A stretch of DNA of 46,241 bases from Ideonella sp. (GCA_025458335.1 JALOSQ010000006.1:1-46241); one strand, 5' to 3'; positions 1 through 9,785 are shown, counted from the first letter of the stretch. The notes: a model not told the origin generated them from the letters alone. Numbers and translations are program-made.

Positions 1-1458
1 ATGGGCGAGCACTACAAGGCCGAGATCATCGGCAGCATCCCGGCCGGCGAGGACGTGAGCCTGTACCGCGAGGGCGGCTTCGAGGACCTGTGCCGCGGGC
101 CGCACGTGCCCAGCACGGGCAAGCTGAAGCACTTCAAGCTGATGAAGGTGGCCGGTGCCTACTGGCGCGGCGACCACCGCAACGAGATGCTGCAGCGCAT
201 CTACGGCACGGCCTGGGCCACCAAGGACGAGCTGCAGCAGTACCTGACGCGGCTGGAAGAGGCCGAGAAGCGCGACCATCGCCGGCTCGGCCGTGAGCTC
301 GACCTGTTCCACCTCGACGAGCACGCGCCGGGCCTGGTGTTCTGGCACCCCCGGGGCTGGACGGTGTGGCAGTGCGTCGAGCAGTACATGCGGCAGGTCT
401 ACCGCGACAACGGCTACCAGGAGGTCCGGGGCCCGCAGATCCTCGACCAGACGCTCTGGGAGAAGACCGGCCACTGGCAGAAGTACCGGGAGAACATGTT
501 CACCACCGAATCGGAGAAGCGCGACTACGCGCTCAAGCCGATGAACTGCCCCGGCCACATCCTGATCTTCAAGCAGGGCATCAAGAGCTACCGCGACCTT
601 CCGCTGCGCTTCGGGGAGTTCGGCCAGTGCCACCGCAACGAGCCCTCGGGCGGGCTGCACGGCATCATGCGGGTGCGCGGCTTCGTGCAGGACGACGGGC
701 ACATCTTCTGCACCGAGGACCAGATCCTGGCCGAGTGCACGGCCTACACGGCGCTGCTGCAGCGGGTCTACCGCGATTTCGGCTTCACCGACATCCTGTA
801 CAAGGTCGCGACCCGCCCCGAGGCGCGCATCGGCAGCGACGAGAGCTGGGACAAGGCCGAGCATGCGTTGATGGAGTCGCTGCGCGCCTCGGGCTGCGAG
901 TTCGTGGTCTCGCCCGGCGACGGCGCGTTCTACGGCCCGAAGATCGAGTACACGCTCAAGGACGCGATCGGCCGTGAGTGGCAGTGCGGCACGATGCAGG
1001 TCGATTTCTTCATGGCCGAGCGGCTCGGAGCCGAGTACGTGGCCGAGGACGGCAGCCGCAAGACGCCGGTCATGCTGCACCGGGCCATCGTCGGCAGCCT
1101 CGAGCGCTTCATCGGCATCCTGATCGAGCAGCACGCCGGCGCGTTGCCCGTCTGGCTCGCGCCGGTGCAGGCGGTGGTCCTCAGCATCACCGAAGCGCAG
1201 GCCGCCTACGCCGCAGATGTGGCGAAAGCGATGCAGAAACAAGGAGTTAGGGCGATCGCCGACGTCCGGAACGAAAAGATCACGTATAAAATCCGCGAGC
1301 ATTCCCTGCAAAAGGTGCCGTACCTCCTGGTCGTCGGCGACAAGGAGGTTGCCAGCGGCACTGTTTCAGTGCGCGCCCGCGGGCAACAGGATCTCGGTGT
1401 GATGCCGCTCGACGCCTTCGGCCAGAAGGTCGGCGAAGCCATCTCATCCAAGGCCTGA
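1..1458 (+). CDS. thrS: Threonine--tRNA ligase (5' truncated by window edge)
   Basis: Threonyl-tRNA synthetase charges tRNA-Thr in the cytoplasm. The frame is open from base 1 and encodes 485 residues. The family is usually about 635-640 residues, so roughly 150 N-terminal residues (TGS and the start of the editing domain) lie upstream, and the ATG at base 1 is probably an internal methionine. Seen in order: the CRGPH motif of the editing domain (residues 31-35), the class II catalytic core with the zinc-ligand region MNCPGH, HRNEPSG and DDGHIFC, the motif 3 region [12 protein letters not shown], and a C-terminal anticodon-binding domain ending near [19 protein letters not shown]. It is followed by infC after 55 bases, the usual thrS-infC-rpmI-rplT order. 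Identification is certain; only the 5' end is missing. Confidence 0.97.
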   Translation: MGEHYKAEIIGSIPAGEDVSLYREGGFEDLCRGPHVPSTGKLKHFKLMKVAGAYWRGDHRNEMLQRIYGTAWATKDELQQYLTRLEEAEKRDHRRLGRELDLFHLDEHAPGLVFWHPRGWTVWQCVEQYMRQVYRDNGYQEVRGPQILDQTLWEKTGHWQKYRENMFTTESEKRDYALKPMNCPGHILIFKQGIKSYRDLPLRFGEFGQCHRNEPSGGLHGIMRVRGFVQDDGHIFCTEDQILAECTAYTALLQRVYRDFGFTDILYKVATRPEARIGSDESWDKAEHALMESLRASGCEFVVSPGDGAFYGPKIEYTLKDAIGREWQCGTMQVDFFMAERLGAEYVAEDGSRKTPVMLHRAIVGSLERFIGILIEQHAGALPVWLAPVQAVVLSITEAQAAYAADVAKAMQKQGVRAIADVRNEKITYKIREHSLQKVPYLLVVGDKEVASGTVSVRARGQQDLGVMPLDAFGQKVGEAISSKA

Positions 1459-1513
1459 GGACCGGGCGCGTTGTCGTTGACCAGGGGCCGTGGTGGCCCG
1501 AAGGACCTGAACC

Positions 1514-2062
1514 ATCGTTACCTTCTTTGACCGTCGCATCCGCAACGACGAGCGCAAGCACCGGCTGAACCGGGAGATCATGGCCCCGGAGGTCCGGCTC
1601 AACGGGGTCGAGAACGAGCCCCTGGGCGTCGTGAGCCTCATGGATGCACTGAGGATGGCCGGCGAGCTGGACGTTGATCTCATCGAGATCGCTCCCCAGG
1701 CCGAGCCGCCCGTCTGCCGGTTGATGGAGTACGGCAAGTTCAAGTACCTCGAGCAGAAGAAAGCCGCGGAGGCCAAGAGCAAGCAGAAGGTCATCGAGAT
1801 CAAGGAAGTGAAGTTCCGCCCGGGCACCGACGAAGGCGACTACGCGATCAAGATGCGCAATCTGCGCCGCTTCATCGCCGAGGACGGTGACAAGGGCAAG
1901 GTGACCTTGCGCTTTCGCGGTCGCGAAATCACGCACCAGGAGATCGGCATGCGCCTGCTCGAGCGCATCCGCGACGAGCTCGCGGACGTCTCCGTGGTCG
2001 AACACATGCCGCGCCTCGAAGGGCGGCAGATGGTGATGGTGCTCGCCCCCAAGCGCAAATAG
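1514..2062 (+). CDS. infC: Translation initiation factor IF-3, ATC start codon
   Basis: IF-3 binds the 30S subunit and checks the start codon and initiator tRNA. The ORF track begins at ATG 1580, but the conserved N-terminal region (the HRLNREI equivalent of E. coli NRINGEI) lies upstream of it. Reading back in frame reaches a TGA at 1508-1510 with no ATG, GTG or TTG between. The first plausible initiator is ATC at 1514, with an AAGGA Shine-Dalgarno at 1501-1505 and an 8-base spacer. This gives 182 residues, the normal size. IF-3 is known to start on rare AUU/AUC/AUA codons so that it can repress itself, so the ATC start is probably regulatory. The N-domain is followed by PNAEPP-like [15 protein letters not shown], and the C-domain contains [11 protein letters not shown] and [14 protein letters not shown], ending in LAPKRK. 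Confidence 0.93.
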   Translation: MVTFFDRRIRNDERKHRLNREIMAPEVRLNGVENEPLGVVSLMDALRMAGELDVDLIEIAPQAEPPVCRLMEYGKFKYLEQKKAAEAKSKQKVIEIKEVKFRPGTDEGDYAIKMRNLRRFIAEDGDKGKVTLRFRGREITHQEIGMRLLERIRDELADVSVVEHMPRLEGRQMVMVLAPKRK

Positions 2063-2092
2063 CGACGGGGCCCTCCTCACCAGGGGAATCGC

Positions 2093-2119
2093 CGCACCCG
2101 GCTCGGTCAGCCGGGTGTG
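2093..2119 (+). promoter_or_regulatory. Leader hairpin upstream of rpmI
   Basis: The infC-rpmI gap (2063-2203) holds a perfect 9-bp stem, CACCCGGCT / AGCCGGGTG, with a 5-base loop. It extends by a G-U and a C-G pair. No T-run follows, so it does not look like an intrinsic terminator. In E. coli this leader folds into structures bound by ribosomal protein L20 to repress rpmI-rplT. The position fits that role, but no sequence homology can be claimed. A smaller 6-bp stem (CGGTGG/CCACCG, 2151-2167) lies closer to the rpmI start. Confidence 0.4.
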
Positions 2120-2203
2120 AGCGACAGAAGCGGCGCGAGGCTCGCAAAGACGGTGGAGACCCCACCGGCGCCCCGCGGCGTGCACAACAGCGAAGGAGCA
2201 GCA

Positions 2204-2407
2204 ATGCCCAAGATGAAGACCAAGAAGAGCGCGGCCAAGCGTTTCCGCGTTCGCCCCGGCGGCACCGTCAAGCGGGGTCAGGCGTTCAAGCGCCACATCC
2301 TCACGAAGAAGTCGACGAAGAACAAGCGTCACCTGCGTGGCTCGGCCAACGTGCACGAGACCAACATGGGCCACATCGCCCAGATGCTGCCGTTCGCGGG
2401 CCTCTGA
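2204..2407 (+). CDS. rpmI: 50S ribosomal protein L35
   Basis: L35 is a small, very basic protein of the large ribosomal subunit. The track ORF begins at 2117, but the conserved protein starts at [14 protein letters not shown]. The ATG at 2204 is preceded by GAAGGAG with a 5-base spacer, which decides the start. The product is 67 residues, close to the family's usual 64-67. The pattern [10 protein letters not shown] near the N-terminus and the C-terminal region [11 protein letters not shown] are typical. It lies between infC and rplT in the conserved IF3-L35-L20 operon. Confidence 0.97.
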   Translation: MPKMKTKKSAAKRFRVRPGGTVKRGQAFKRHILTKKSTKNKRHLRGSANVHETNMGHIAQMLPFAGL

Positions 2408-2449
2408 GCCCGGCGGCTTTCTTCGCAACCCCATCGAGAGGAGTCGACC

Positions 2450-2809
2450 ATGCCCCGCGTCAAACGTGGTGTCACCGCCCGCGCCCGCCACAAGAAGGTC
2501 ATCGCCCTGGCCAAGGGCTATCGCGGCCGCCGCAAGAACGTCTTCCGCATCGCCAAGCAGGCGGTGATGCGAGCCGGCCAGTACGCCTATCGTGATCGCC
2601 GCAACCGCAAGCGCGTTTTCCGCGCTCTGTGGATCGCACGGATCAATGCGGCTGCCCGCAGTGCCGGCATCACCTACAGCAAGTTCATGAACGGGCTGAA
2701 GAAGGCGTCGATCGAGATCGACCGCAAGGTGCTGGCCGACATGGCCGTGCACGACCCGGCGGCGTTCGCGAGCATCGTCCAGAAGGTCAAGGCCCAGCTG
2801 GCGGCCTGA
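2450..2809 (+). CDS. rplT: 50S ribosomal protein L20
   Basis: L20 binds 23S rRNA early in large-subunit assembly and, in characterised bacteria, represses its own operon by binding the rpmI leader. The 119-residue product has the expected length and hallmarks: [16 protein letters not shown] at the N-terminus, the [15 protein letters not shown] stretch, and the globular C-terminal part with [21 protein letters not shown]. The ATG has a strong GAGAGGAG ribosome-binding site 6 bases upstream. It sits 42 bases after rpmI and 114 bases before pheS. Confidence 0.98.
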   Translation: MPRVKRGVTARARHKKVIALAKGYRGRRKNVFRIAKQAVMRAGQYAYRDRRNRKRVFRALWIARINAAARSAGITYSKFMNGLKKASIEIDRKVLADMAVHDPAAFASIVQKVKAQLAA

Positions 2810-2923
2810 TACCTCGCCGCGGGGGGCCAGGCCCCGGCCCCTCGGGGCTCCCGACGACGCCGGGCGATGCCGGCCCTGGCCGCGCCCTGCCACCCACAGG
2901 CTGACACCGATCCGACCCGATCG

Positions 2924-4003
2924 ATGAGCGCTTCGACCTCCCTGGCCGATCTGGCCCACGCTGAGTGGGTGCGTCAGGCCCTTGCCGAATTCGCGGCGGC
3001 CGACACCCCGGCCCAGCTGGAGAACGCCAAGGCCCGGTTCCTCGGCAAGGCCGGCGTGGTCACCGAGGCCATGAAGAGCCTGGCGGCGCTGACGCCCGAC
3101 GAACGCAAGGCGCGCGGCGCGGCGATCAACGCTGCGAAGCAGCAGATCGAGGCGGCGCTCGCGGCGCGGCGCCAGGCACTCGCAGAGTCCGAGCTCGAGC
3201 GCCAGCTGGCCGCCGAGGCACTGGACCTCACCTTGCCAGGCCGCCGGCGCGGGCAGGGCACGATCCATCCGATCTCGCGCGCGGCTGAGCGCATCGAGGC
3301 CATCTTCGCGTCGATGGGCTTCGACGTGGCCGAGGGTCCCGAAGTCGAGACCGACTGGTACAGCTTCACGGCGCTGAACAACCCGGAGAACCATCCGGCA
3401 CGGTCGATGCAGGACACGTTCTACGTCGACCTGAAGGACGCTGAGGGGCGTTGGCTCAACCTTCGGCCGCACACCTCGCCGATGCAGATCCGGTATGCCC
3501 GACAGCATGTCGAGGCCCATCGCGACCTGATCGCGCGGGGAGGGCGCATGCCCGACATCCGCGTGATCGCCCCCGGCCGCACGTACCGCGTGGACAGTGA
3601 CGCCACGCATTCGCCGATGTTCCACCAGGTCGAGGGCCTGTGGGTCGGTCAGGACGTGAGCTTCAAGGACCTGAAAGTCGTCTACCTCGAGTTCATCCAG
3701 GCCTTCTTCGAGACACGAGAGCTGTCGCTGCGTTTCCGGCCGAGCTACTTCCCGTTCACCGAGCCGAGCGCGGAGATCGACATCCGCTTCGAGGCCGGTC
3801 CGCTGGCCGGACGCTGGCTCGAGGTGTCCGGCGCGGGCCAGGTCCATCCCCAGGTCATCCGCAACTACGGTCTCGATCCCGAGCAGTACATCGGGTTTGC
3901 GTTCGGGTCGGGCATCGACCGACTCGCGATGCTGCGCTATGGGGTCAACGATCTGCGGGCCTTCTTCGAGGGCGATCTGCGCTTCCTGGCGCAGTTCCGC
4001 TGA
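2924..4003 (+). CDS. pheS: Phenylalanine--tRNA ligase alpha subunit
   Basis: PheS is the catalytic alpha subunit of the alpha2-beta2 phenylalanyl-tRNA synthetase. The track ORF starts at 2867, but the extra 19 residues are GC-rich and unlike the family; [10 protein letters not shown] at 2924 is the likely start, giving 359 residues. The N-terminal coiled-coil (about residues 1-90) is followed by the class II core: motif 1 around the [14 protein letters not shown] stretch, the [21 protein letters not shown] motif 2 region, and a C-terminal [13 protein letters not shown] motif 3. No clear Shine-Dalgarno precedes the ATG. pheT follows after 18 bases, so the two subunits are expected to be co-expressed. 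Confidence 0.97.
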   Translation: MSASTSLADLAHAEWVRQALAEFAAADTPAQLENAKARFLGKAGVVTEAMKSLAALTPDERKARGAAINAAKQQIEAALAARRQALAESELERQLAAEALDLTLPGRRRGQGTIHPISRAAERIEAIFASMGFDVAEGPEVETDWYSFTALNNPENHPARSMQDTFYVDLKDAEGRWLNLRPHTSPMQIRYARQHVEAHRDLIARGGRMPDIRVIAPGRTYRVDSDATHSPMFHQVEGLWVGQDVSFKDLKVVYLEFIQAFFETRELSLRFRPSYFPFTEPSAEIDIRFEAGPLAGRWLEVSGAGQVHPQVIRNYGLDPEQYIGFAFGSGIDRLAMLRYGVNDLRAFFEGDLRFLAQFR

Positions 4004-4021
4004 ACGGACAGGGCACGAGCC

Positions 4022-6448
4022 ATGCAGTTTCCCGAGTCCTGGCTGCGCGAGTTCTGCGATCCGCCGCTGTCGACCCAGGACCTCGCCGACCTCCTCACGA
4101 TGTCGGGTCTCGAGGTCGAAGACCTGCGCCCGGTCGCGCCCCCGTTCAACGGGGTCGTCGTGGCCGAGGTGCTGGCGGTCGAGCCCCATCCCAATGCCGA
4201 GCGCCTGCGTGTGTGCCGCGTCTCGACCGGCGGCCCGGAGGCGTTGACGATCGTGTGCGGCGCGCCGAACGTCCGCGCCGGCATGAAGGCGCCGCTGGCC
4301 ACGGTGGGCGCCAACCTGCCGCCCTCCGAACCGGGCGGTGCGGCTCTGCGCATCGGGGTCGGAAAGCTGCGCGGCGTCGAAAGCCGCGGCATGCTGTGCT
4401 CGGCGCGCGAGCTCGGGCTGTCGGACGACCACGGCGGACTGCTCGACCTGCCTGCCGACGCCCCGGTGGGGGTTGACCTCCGATCGGCGCTCCGCCTCGA
4501 CGACACCCTCTTCACGCTCAAGCTCACCCCGAACCTCGGCCACCTGCTGGGCATCTACGGCATCGCGCGCGAGGTGTCGGCCTTGACGGGTGCCCCGCTG
4601 AAGAGCCCGACCTTCGCCCCAGCCCCCCCCATGATTGCCGACGTGCTGCCGGTGCGTGTCGAGGCAACGGACCTGTGCGGGCGGTTCTCCGGGCGCATCG
4701 TTCGCCACGTCGACCCCAAGGCGCCCACGCCGGCCTGGATGGTCGACCGCCTGGCCCGCTGCGGGCAGCGTTCGGTGTCGGCGCTGGTCGACATCTCGAA
4801 CTACGTGATGTTCGAACTCGGCCGCCCCAGCCACATCTTCGACCTCGAGAAGATCCACGGCGGGCTGGTCGTGCGTTGGGGTCGCGAGGGCGAGTCCCTC
4901 GAACTGCTCAACGGCAGCACGATCACGGTCGATGGGACCGTCGGCGTGATCGCCGACGACCGCCAGGTCGAGTCGCTGGCCGGCATCATGGGCGGCGAGG
5001 CCACGGCCGTCGGCGACGATACGCGGCACGTCTACCTCGAGGCGGCGTTCTGGTGGCCGGAGGCGGTCGCCGGACGGTCGCGCCGTTTCAACTTCAGCAC
5101 GGACGCCGGGCATCGTTTCGAGCGCGGCGTCGATCCGGCGACGACGGTCGAGCACCTCGAGCGGATCACCCAGCTCGTGCTCGACATCTGCGGCACGCCC
5201 GAGACGGTCTGCGGCCCGATGGACGACCAACCAGTGGCGATGCCGGCGCGCGCGCCGGTGGCCTTGCGCGTCGAGCGTGCGTCCAGGGTCATCGGCATGC
5301 CCGTCACCCAGGCGCAGTGCGCCGACGTGTTCCGCCGCCTCGGGCTGGGCTGCACGCAGTCGCCGGGCGTCCTGACGGTCACGCCACCGTCGTGGCGGTT
5401 CGACCTGACGCTCGAAGAGGACCTCATCGAGGAGGTCGTCCGGGTGCTGGGGTACCACACCTTGCCGACCGACCCTCCGAGGGCGCCACTGCAGGCCCTG
5501 GTGCGGTCCGAGTCGCGTCGATCCACGTCGTGGCTGCGCCGGCAGCTGGCCGCGCTCGACTACAGCGAGACGATCAACTTCAGCTTCGTCGACGCCGCTT
5601 GGGAGCGCGACCTGGCGGGCAATGCCGATCCGGTCCGGGTGCTCAACCCGATCGCGAGCAACCTCGCCGTGATGCGCTCGAACCTGTTCGGGGGCCTGCT
5701 CCAGGTGCTTCGGACGAACCTCGCGCGCAAGGTCACGCGCGTGCGGGTGTTCGAGGTCGGTCGGGCCTATCTGCGCGACCCGGCTGCGACCGACGGACCC
5801 GACTGCGTGCGTGGACTGCGCCAACCCCTGCGCGTGGCGGGACTCGCTTATGGGCCGGTCGACGACTTGCAGTGGGGCGTGCCCGAGCGTCAGGTCGATG
5901 TGTTCGATGCCAAGGGTGATTTGGAGCAGCTCGTGTGGCCGCTGCGTCCGCGGCTGACCGCTGCGCCACATCCGGCCTTGCACCCCGGTCGCAGTGCACA
6001 GGTCTGGCTGGCGGATCGCCCGATCGGCTGGATCGGCGAGCTGCATCCACGCTGGCGTCAGTCGCTCGAGCTGCCGCAGGCCCCCATGCTCTGGGAACTC
6101 GACGTCCAAGCCCTCTCGTCGGTTCCGCTGCCGGCCGCCCAGCCCGTGTCGCGGTTGCCCGGTGTCACGCGTGATCTGGCCCTGGTGGCGCCTGACGCGG
6201 TCACCCACGACGACCTGATGACAGCGATCGCCGGGGCGGCCCAGCCGCTGGTGCGCAGTGCGCGGTTGTTCGACGTCTTCCGCCCGTCCCAGCCCACGCC
6301 GGAGCTGGCGTCCGGTGAGCGCAGCCTCGCGGTGCGCCTCGAGCTGCGAGACGATGCCGGCACGCTGACGGATGGCCGGATCGACGAGTGCGTCCGGCAG
6401 GTTCTGGCCGCGGTCACCCGCACCCTGCCGGTCCGGCTGCGCTCCTGA
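4022..6448 (+). CDS. pheT: Phenylalanine--tRNA ligase beta subunit
   Basis: PheT is the beta subunit of PheRS; it holds the tRNA-binding and editing domains. The 808 residues match the usual size of about 790-810. Seen in order: the N-terminal start [11 protein letters not shown], an EMAP/OB-fold tRNA-binding domain at about 40-150 ([19 protein letters not shown]), the B3/B4 editing region (about 200-390, with [19 protein letters not shown]), the B5 domain (about 400-480), a catalytic-like domain ([11 protein letters not shown]) and a C-terminal FDX-ACB anticodon-binding domain ([13 protein letters not shown]). It overlaps none of its neighbours; ihfA starts 23 bases downstream. Confidence 0.98.
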   Translation: MQFPESWLREFCDPPLSTQDLADLLTMSGLEVEDLRPVAPPFNGVVVAEVLAVEPHPNAERLRVCRVSTGGPEALTIVCGAPNVRAGMKAPLATVGANLPPSEPGGAALRIGVGKLRGVESRGMLCSARELGLSDDHGGLLDLPADAPVGVDLRSALRLDDTLFTLKLTPNLGHLLGIYGIAREVSALTGAPLKSPTFAPAPPMIADVLPVRVEATDLCGRFSGRIVRHVDPKAPTPAWMVDRLARCGQRSVSALVDISNYVMFELGRPSHIFDLEKIHGGLVVRWGREGESLELLNGSTITVDGTVGVIADDRQVESLAGIMGGEATAVGDDTRHVYLEAAFWWPEAVAGRSRRFNFSTDAGHRFERGVDPATTVEHLERITQLVLDICGTPETVCGPMDDQPVAMPARAPVALRVERASRVIGMPVTQAQCADVFRRLGLGCTQSPGVLTVTPPSWRFDLTLEEDLIEEVVRVLGYHTLPTDPPRAPLQALVRSESRRSTSWLRRQLAALDYSETINFSFVDAAWERDLAGNADPVRVLNPIASNLAVMRSNLFGGLLQVLRTNLARKVTRVRVFEVGRAYLRDPAATDGPDCVRGLRQPLRVAGLAYGPVDDLQWGVPERQVDVFDAKGDLEQLVWPLRPRLTAAPHPALHPGRSAQVWLADRPIGWIGELHPRWRQSLELPQAPMLWELDVQALSSVPLPAAQPVSRLPGVTRDLALVAPDAVTHDDLMTAIAGAAQPLVRSARLFDVFRPSQPTPELASGERSLAVRLELRDDAGTLTDGRIDECVRQVLAAVTRTLPVRLRS

Positions 6449-6471
6449 TCCCCGCCGGTCGCCCGTCGCCC

Positions 6472-6837
6472 ATGGCCACTCGACGCCCCGATGCACCCGC
6501 GAGTCCGGCGCTGCCGTCGCTGGAGACGCCGACGCTCACCAAGGCCGAACTGGCTGACCTCCTGTTTGAGCGCCTTGGCCTGAACAAGCGCGAATCGAAG
6601 GACATGGTCGAGGCCTTCTTCGAGATCGTGCACGGCTCGCTGTCCGTCGGCACCGATGTGAAGCTGTCGGGTTTCGGTAACTTCACGATCCGCCGCAAGG
6701 CCCCGCGGCCGGGCCGCAACCCGCGCACCGGGGAGTCAATCCCGATCAAGGCCCGGCACGTGGTCACATTTCACGCGAGCCAGAAGCTCAAGGCCCAGGT
6801 GCAGGGTGACACCCCGTCGAAAGAGGACTTCGAGTAA
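6472..6837 (+). CDS. ihfA: Integration host factor subunit alpha
   Basis: IHF-alpha pairs with IHF-beta to bend DNA at specific sites in transcription, replication and recombination. The 121 residues contain the whole HU/IHF fold: [20 protein letters not shown], a [23 protein letters not shown] core, and the beta-arm with [10 protein letters not shown] carrying the DNA-intercalating proline. The protein is about 20 residues longer than E. coli IhfA because of an N-terminal Pro/Ala-rich extension. ATG 6472 is the only in-frame start near the domain; the track start at 6388 lies inside pheT. No Shine-Dalgarno is obvious. The pheST-ihfA-merR order is conserved in proteobacteria. Confidence 0.96.
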   Translation: MATRRPDAPASPALPSLETPTLTKAELADLLFERLGLNKRESKDMVEAFFEIVHGSLSVGTDVKLSGFGNFTIRRKAPRPGRNPRTGESIPIKARHVVTFHASQKLKAQVQGDTPSKEDFE

Positions 6838-6862
6838 AGTCTAGGAGATACACCCGAACTCG

Positions 6863-7417
6863 TTGATCCAAATGGAAAAAGCGCTTCCGCAAATCCCCGC
6901 GAAGCGCTACTTCACGATCGGCGAGGTCAGCGAGTTGTGTGGCGTCAAGCCCTACGTGCTCCGGTACTGGGAGCAGGAGTTTTCGCAGCTCAAGCCGATG
7001 AAGCGCCGGGGCAACCGGCGCTACTACCAGCACCACGAGGTGCTGCTGGTGCGTCGCATCCGCGAGTTGCTGTACGAGCAGGGCTTCACGATCAGTGGGG
7101 CGCGCAACCGCCTGGTCGATGGGGAGGGCGATTCGCCCACGGGCGAGCCTCTGCGTTCCGATGCCCAGGCGATCCCGTCCACTGATGCCCCGCTCGCCGA
7201 AACTCCGACCGTCACGATCCTGCCAGCGGACGGGTCAAACGAGGCGACGGCGTCGGCCCCCTTGGGTGCGGCCATCCGATGGGGCCGACGGGCGACCGAC
7301 CTGCCTCCGAGCGAACTGCTCAAGGGCGCCGTGGTCGATGGCGCGTTGTCGAGCCCTGCGACGCCACGCCAGGTTCGCGATGAACTGGTCTCGATCCGGG
7401 GCTTGCTCACGCTCTGA
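6863..7417 (+). CDS. MerR family transcriptional regulator downstream of ihfA
   Basis: This is a small MerR-type DNA-binding protein of 184 residues. The winged helix-turn-helix is clear at about residues 15-80: [26 protein letters not shown] followed by [23 protein letters not shown]. The remaining 100 residues are Ala/Pro-rich and low in complexity, with no cysteine metal-site pattern, so the effector is unknown. A homologue follows ihfA in most beta- and gammaproteobacteria. The start is uncertain: TTG 6863 (15 bases after AGGAG) or ATG 6872 (24 bases after). The core protein is unaffected. The gene is 25 bases from ihfA and probably the last protein gene of the operon. Confidence 0.9.
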   Translation: MIQMEKALPQIPAKRYFTIGEVSELCGVKPYVLRYWEQEFSQLKPMKRRGNRRYYQHHEVLLVRRIRELLYEQGFTISGARNRLVDGEGDSPTGEPLRSDAQAIPSTDAPLAETPTVTILPADGSNEATASAPLGAAIRWGRRATDLPPSELLKGAVVDGALSSPATPRQVRDELVSIRGLLTL

Positions 7418-7501
7418 AGCCATCTTGGCCGATGCGGGGGGCACCCTTCGGCCGTGGACCGTGTGACGCGCCCGCCTCGGGCCCGTCGATCGACCACCGC
7501 C

Positions 7502-7521
7502 GGCCGGTTGCCGGACCGGCC
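7502..7521 (+). terminator. Inverted repeat after merR, possible terminator
   Basis: GGCCGGT and ACCGGCC form a 7-bp stem with a 6-base loop, 85 bases past the merR stop and just before the tRNA promoter. No T-run follows, so it is only a weak terminator candidate. Confidence 0.3.
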
Positions 7522-7538
7522 ATCGGGAACAGTCGAGG

Positions 7539-7544
7539 TATGAT
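7539..7544 (+). promoter_or_regulatory. Probable -10 box of the tRNA-Pro promoter
   Basis: TATGAT (5 of 6 bases of TATAAT) ends 12 bases before the mature tRNA 5' end, which would put transcription start a few bases upstream of the tRNA. No convincing -35 box lies at the right distance; the nearest TTG-containing stretch is too far away. Confidence 0.4.
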
Positions 7545-7556
7545 CTTGGGCTTCGT

Positions 7557-7633
7557 CGGGGTGTAGCGCAGCCTGGTAGCGCACTTGCATGGGGTGCAAG
7601 GGGTCGCGAGTTCGAATCCCGCCACCCCGACCA
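7557..7633 (+). tRNA. tRNA-Pro (anticodon GGG), CCA encoded
   Basis: The full cloverleaf can be drawn by eye. The acceptor stem is CGGGGTG/CACCCCG, the D-arm is GCGCAGCCTGGTAGCGC, and the anticodon stem CTTGC/GCAAG encloses the loop ATGGGGT with anticodon GGG. The variable loop is short, the T-arm contains GTTCGAATC, the discriminator base is A and a 3' CCA is genomically encoded. The length is 77 bases. It reads CCC and CCU proline codons. Confidence 0.97.
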
Positions 7634-7642
7634 ACGTCATCG

Positions 7643-7681
7643 ACGGGCCGACCTGGCAACAGGCCGGCCCGTTGTCTTTTG
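7643..7681 (+). terminator. Intrinsic terminator after tRNA-Pro
   Basis: A 13-bp stem (ACGGGCCGACCTG / CAGGCCGGCCCGT, one A-C mismatch) closes a GCAA tetraloop and is followed by TGTCTTTTGTT. It starts 10 bases after the tRNA CCA end. This is a textbook rho-independent terminator. Confidence 0.9.
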
Positions 7682-7733
7682 TTCGTGCCGCGCGGCATCC
7701 GACCCGTGCTCGATCGCCGGTCGGCCTGCCAGC

Positions 7734-7753
7734 GCGTGCCCGACCCGGCACGC
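7734..7753 (-). terminator. Hairpin downstream of chrA, possible terminator
   Basis: GCGTGCC / GGCACGC form a perfect 7-bp stem with a 6-base loop, 34 bases past the chrA stop on the minus strand. No U-run is present, so the assignment is weak. Confidence 0.25.
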
Positions 7754-7786
7754 ACGGGCGCGTGGCGTCGGCCGGACCCGGCCGAC

Positions 7787-9010
7787 TCAGCCGACGCTCA
7801 TCAGCCAGCCGGCCCCTGCAGCCAACATCACGACCCAGGCCGGTGACCACCGCGCAAAGACGAGCAGGCCGAAGGCGGCGAGCGCCAGGCCGAAATCCAT
7901 CCGCGTGTGGATGGCGCTGGTCCACACCGGGTCGTACAGGGTCGCGGCCAGCACGCCGACCACGGCGGCGTTGATCCCAGCCACCGCGCGCTGCACCGAG
8001 GGGTGCCGCCGCAGCTCCTCCCAGAACGGCAACGCCCCGGCCACCAGCAGGAAGCCAGGCAGGAAGATCACCAGCAGCATCGCGACCCCGCCCGCCCAGC
8101 CGCCCAGGGGCGAGGCCATGGCCGCCCCAAGGTAGGCCGCAAACGTGAACAGCGGCCCGGGGACCGCCTGTGCCGCGCCGTAGCCGGCGAGGAAGGCGTC
8201 CTGGCTCACCCACCCAGCCGGCACGACCCCGGCCTGCAGCAGCGGCAGCACCACGTGGCCACCGCCGAACACCAGCGATCCCGCCTGGTAGAAGACGGCG
8301 GTCGCGCTCAACCAGGCAGAGGATTGCGATACCGCCAGCACCGGCAGCAGGCCGAGCAGCGCGAGCCACCCTCCCAGCAGGATCGCGCCGGTGGCGCGCC
8401 GCACCCCGAACGACAGGTGGGTCGAGGGCGCGGGCGCGGCGAGCCGCAGCAGCCCATGCCCGGCCAGAGCGCCGAGCACGATCGCCCCGACCTGGCCCGC
8501 AGCGGTCGGGATCAGCAGCACGCCCAGGGCCGCCACCACCGCGATGCCGGCGCGCAGTCGGTCGGGGCACAGCGTCTTGGCCATGCCCCAGACGGCCTGG
8601 GCCACGACCGCCACCGCCACCACCTTCAAGCCGTGCACGAGCCCCGATCCGGCAGCACCCGCCCACGACGCCACGCCCAACGCCACCAGGATCATGGCGA
8701 GGGCCGAGGGCAGGGTGAACCCGATCCAGGCCGCCAGGGCACCGGACCAGCCCGCTCGCGCCAATCCCAGCGCCATGCCGACCTGGCTGCTGGCCGGGCC
8801 AGGGAGGAACTGGCACAGCGCCACCAGGTCGGCGTAGCTCGGATCGTCGAGCCACCGGCGCCGTTCGACGAACTCGGTGCGGAAGTAGCCCAGGTGGGCC
8901 ACCGGTCCGCCGAACGAGGTCAGCCCGAGCTTGAGGAACGCGACAAGAACCTCGACGGCGGAGCCGGCCGGGCGGTAAGCGGGGTCGCGGGCGGTGGCAT
9001 CAGGCGGCAT
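7787..9010 (-). CDS. chrA: Chromate transporter family protein (ChrA, two CHR domains)
   Basis: ChrA proteins are inner-membrane transporters of the CHR superfamily; characterised members expel chromate. The chosen ATG at 9010 gives 407 residues, the usual size of the long bidomain form. The N-terminal CHR domain has LGLTSFGGPVAHLGYFR and LCQFLPGPASSQVGMALG. The second half repeats the pattern with AGSLVFGGGHVVLPLLQ and AAQAVPGPLFTFAAYLG. Long hydrophobic stretches fit about ten membrane helices. The longer track start (9163) adds about 51 Arg/Pro-rich residues with no family likeness. No chrB or other resistance gene is nearby, so the chromosomal role and true substrate are not proven. Confidence 0.92.
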   Translation of the reverse strand: MPPDATARDPAYRPAGSAVEVLVAFLKLGLTSFGGPVAHLGYFRTEFVERRRWLDDPSYADLVALCQFLPGPASSQVGMALGLARAGWSGALAAWIGFTLPSALAMILVALGVASWAGAAGSGLVHGLKVVAVAVVAQAVWGMAKTLCPDRLRAGIAVVAALGVLLIPTAAGQVGAIVLGALAGHGLLRLAAPAPSTHLSFGVRRATGAILLGGWLALLGLLPVLAVSQSSAWLSATAVFYQAGSLVFGGGHVVLPLLQAGVVPAGWVSQDAFLAGYGAAQAVPGPLFTFAAYLGAAMASPLGGWAGGVAMLLVIFLPGFLLVAGALPFWEELRRHPSVQRAVAGINAAVVGVLAATLYDPVWTSAIHTRMDFGLALAAFGLLVFARWSPAWVVMLAAGAGWLMSVG

Positions 9011-9188
9011 GGGGCGGCCGGATCGTACGTTGCGGGATGCGTCGAGGCATGACACCGGCGTGACGCCGCTGGCCGTGGGCGGTGGCCCGTGCCGGGGCCG
9101 AGGCCGGAGCGCGTTCGCGCGGGCGTGTTCAGGCAACGATCGCGAGCCGCGGACGGTCAGCACGCGATGTGCAGCCCCCCTCCGCGGG

Positions 9189-9785
9189 TCAGGCGACGAA
9201 GTAGCGCTTGAGCCCGGCCAACAGCATCTCGATGGCGATGGCAGTCAGCACCAGGCCCATCAGTTTCTCCATCGCAGCCACCACCGAATCCCCGAGGAGC
9301 CGCCGCAGGCGATCGGCGGCCAGCAGTACCGCGGTGCAGATCACCATCGCGACGGTGATGGCGCCGGCCCAGTGCCACATCCGGTCCGGCTGTCGCGAGG
9401 CGAGCAGCAGCACGGTGGCCATCGCGGACGGCCCGACCAGCAGGGGCACGGCCAGCGGGAAGATGAAGGGCTCGCGCGCCTCGCCTTCGCTGGCGTACAG
9501 CGTTGACGCACCGCCGAACACCATGCGCAACGCGATGATCAGCAGGATGACGCCGCCGGCCACCTCGAGCGAGCGGGGCGTGAGGTTCAAGGCCGCCAGG
9601 AAGTGCTGCCCGCCCAGCATGAAGGCGAGCAGCACAGCAAAGGCGATGCATCCCTCGCGCAGCGCGACCCGGGCCCGGCGCTCGGGCGCCACGCCCTTGA
9701 GCACCGAAATGAAGATCGGCAGGCTGCCCAGCGGGTCGAGGACCAGCAGCAGCAGGATCAGCGCCGAGACGAAGGTGTAGTCCAT
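9189..9785 (-). CDS. MarC family integral membrane protein
   Basis: MarC/YhgN-type proteins are six-helix inner-membrane proteins of unsettled function; the old link to multiple antibiotic resistance is not supported in E. coli. The 198-residue product starts at MDYTFVSALILLLLVLDPLGSLPIFIS, the standard N-terminus of the family with its conserved DPLG. It continues with ALRMVFGG and the PLAVPLLVGPSAMATVLLL repeat, which is diagnostic. The track ORF start at 9995 adds 70 residues of unlike composition and is rejected. It is on the same strand as chrA, 178 bases away; that gap shows nothing recognisable. Confidence 0.93.
   Translation of the reverse strand: MDYTFVSALILLLLVLDPLGSLPIFISVLKGVAPERRARVALREGCIAFAVLLAFMLGGQHFLAALNLTPRSLEVAGGVILLIIALRMVFGGASTLYASEGEAREPFIFPLAVPLLVGPSAMATVLLLASRQPDRMWHWAGAITVAMVICTAVLLAADRLRRLLGDSVVAAMEKLMGLVLTAIAIEMLLAGLKRYFVA

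Noticed and set aside
1280-6496. 1738-residue minus-strand open frame across thrS-pheT
   Set aside because: It lies opposite eight well-supported genes, is Arg/His/Gly-rich with no domain, and reflects the lack of stop codons on the opposite strand of GC-rich genes.
7407-8855. 482-residue minus-strand frame covering tRNA-Pro and chrA
   Set aside because: It runs through the tRNA and its terminator and is out of frame with the clear ChrA protein.
7787-9010. chrA as evidence of a metal-resistance island
   Set aside because: There is no chrB, transposase or other metal gene nearby. It lies between ordinary chromosomal genes.
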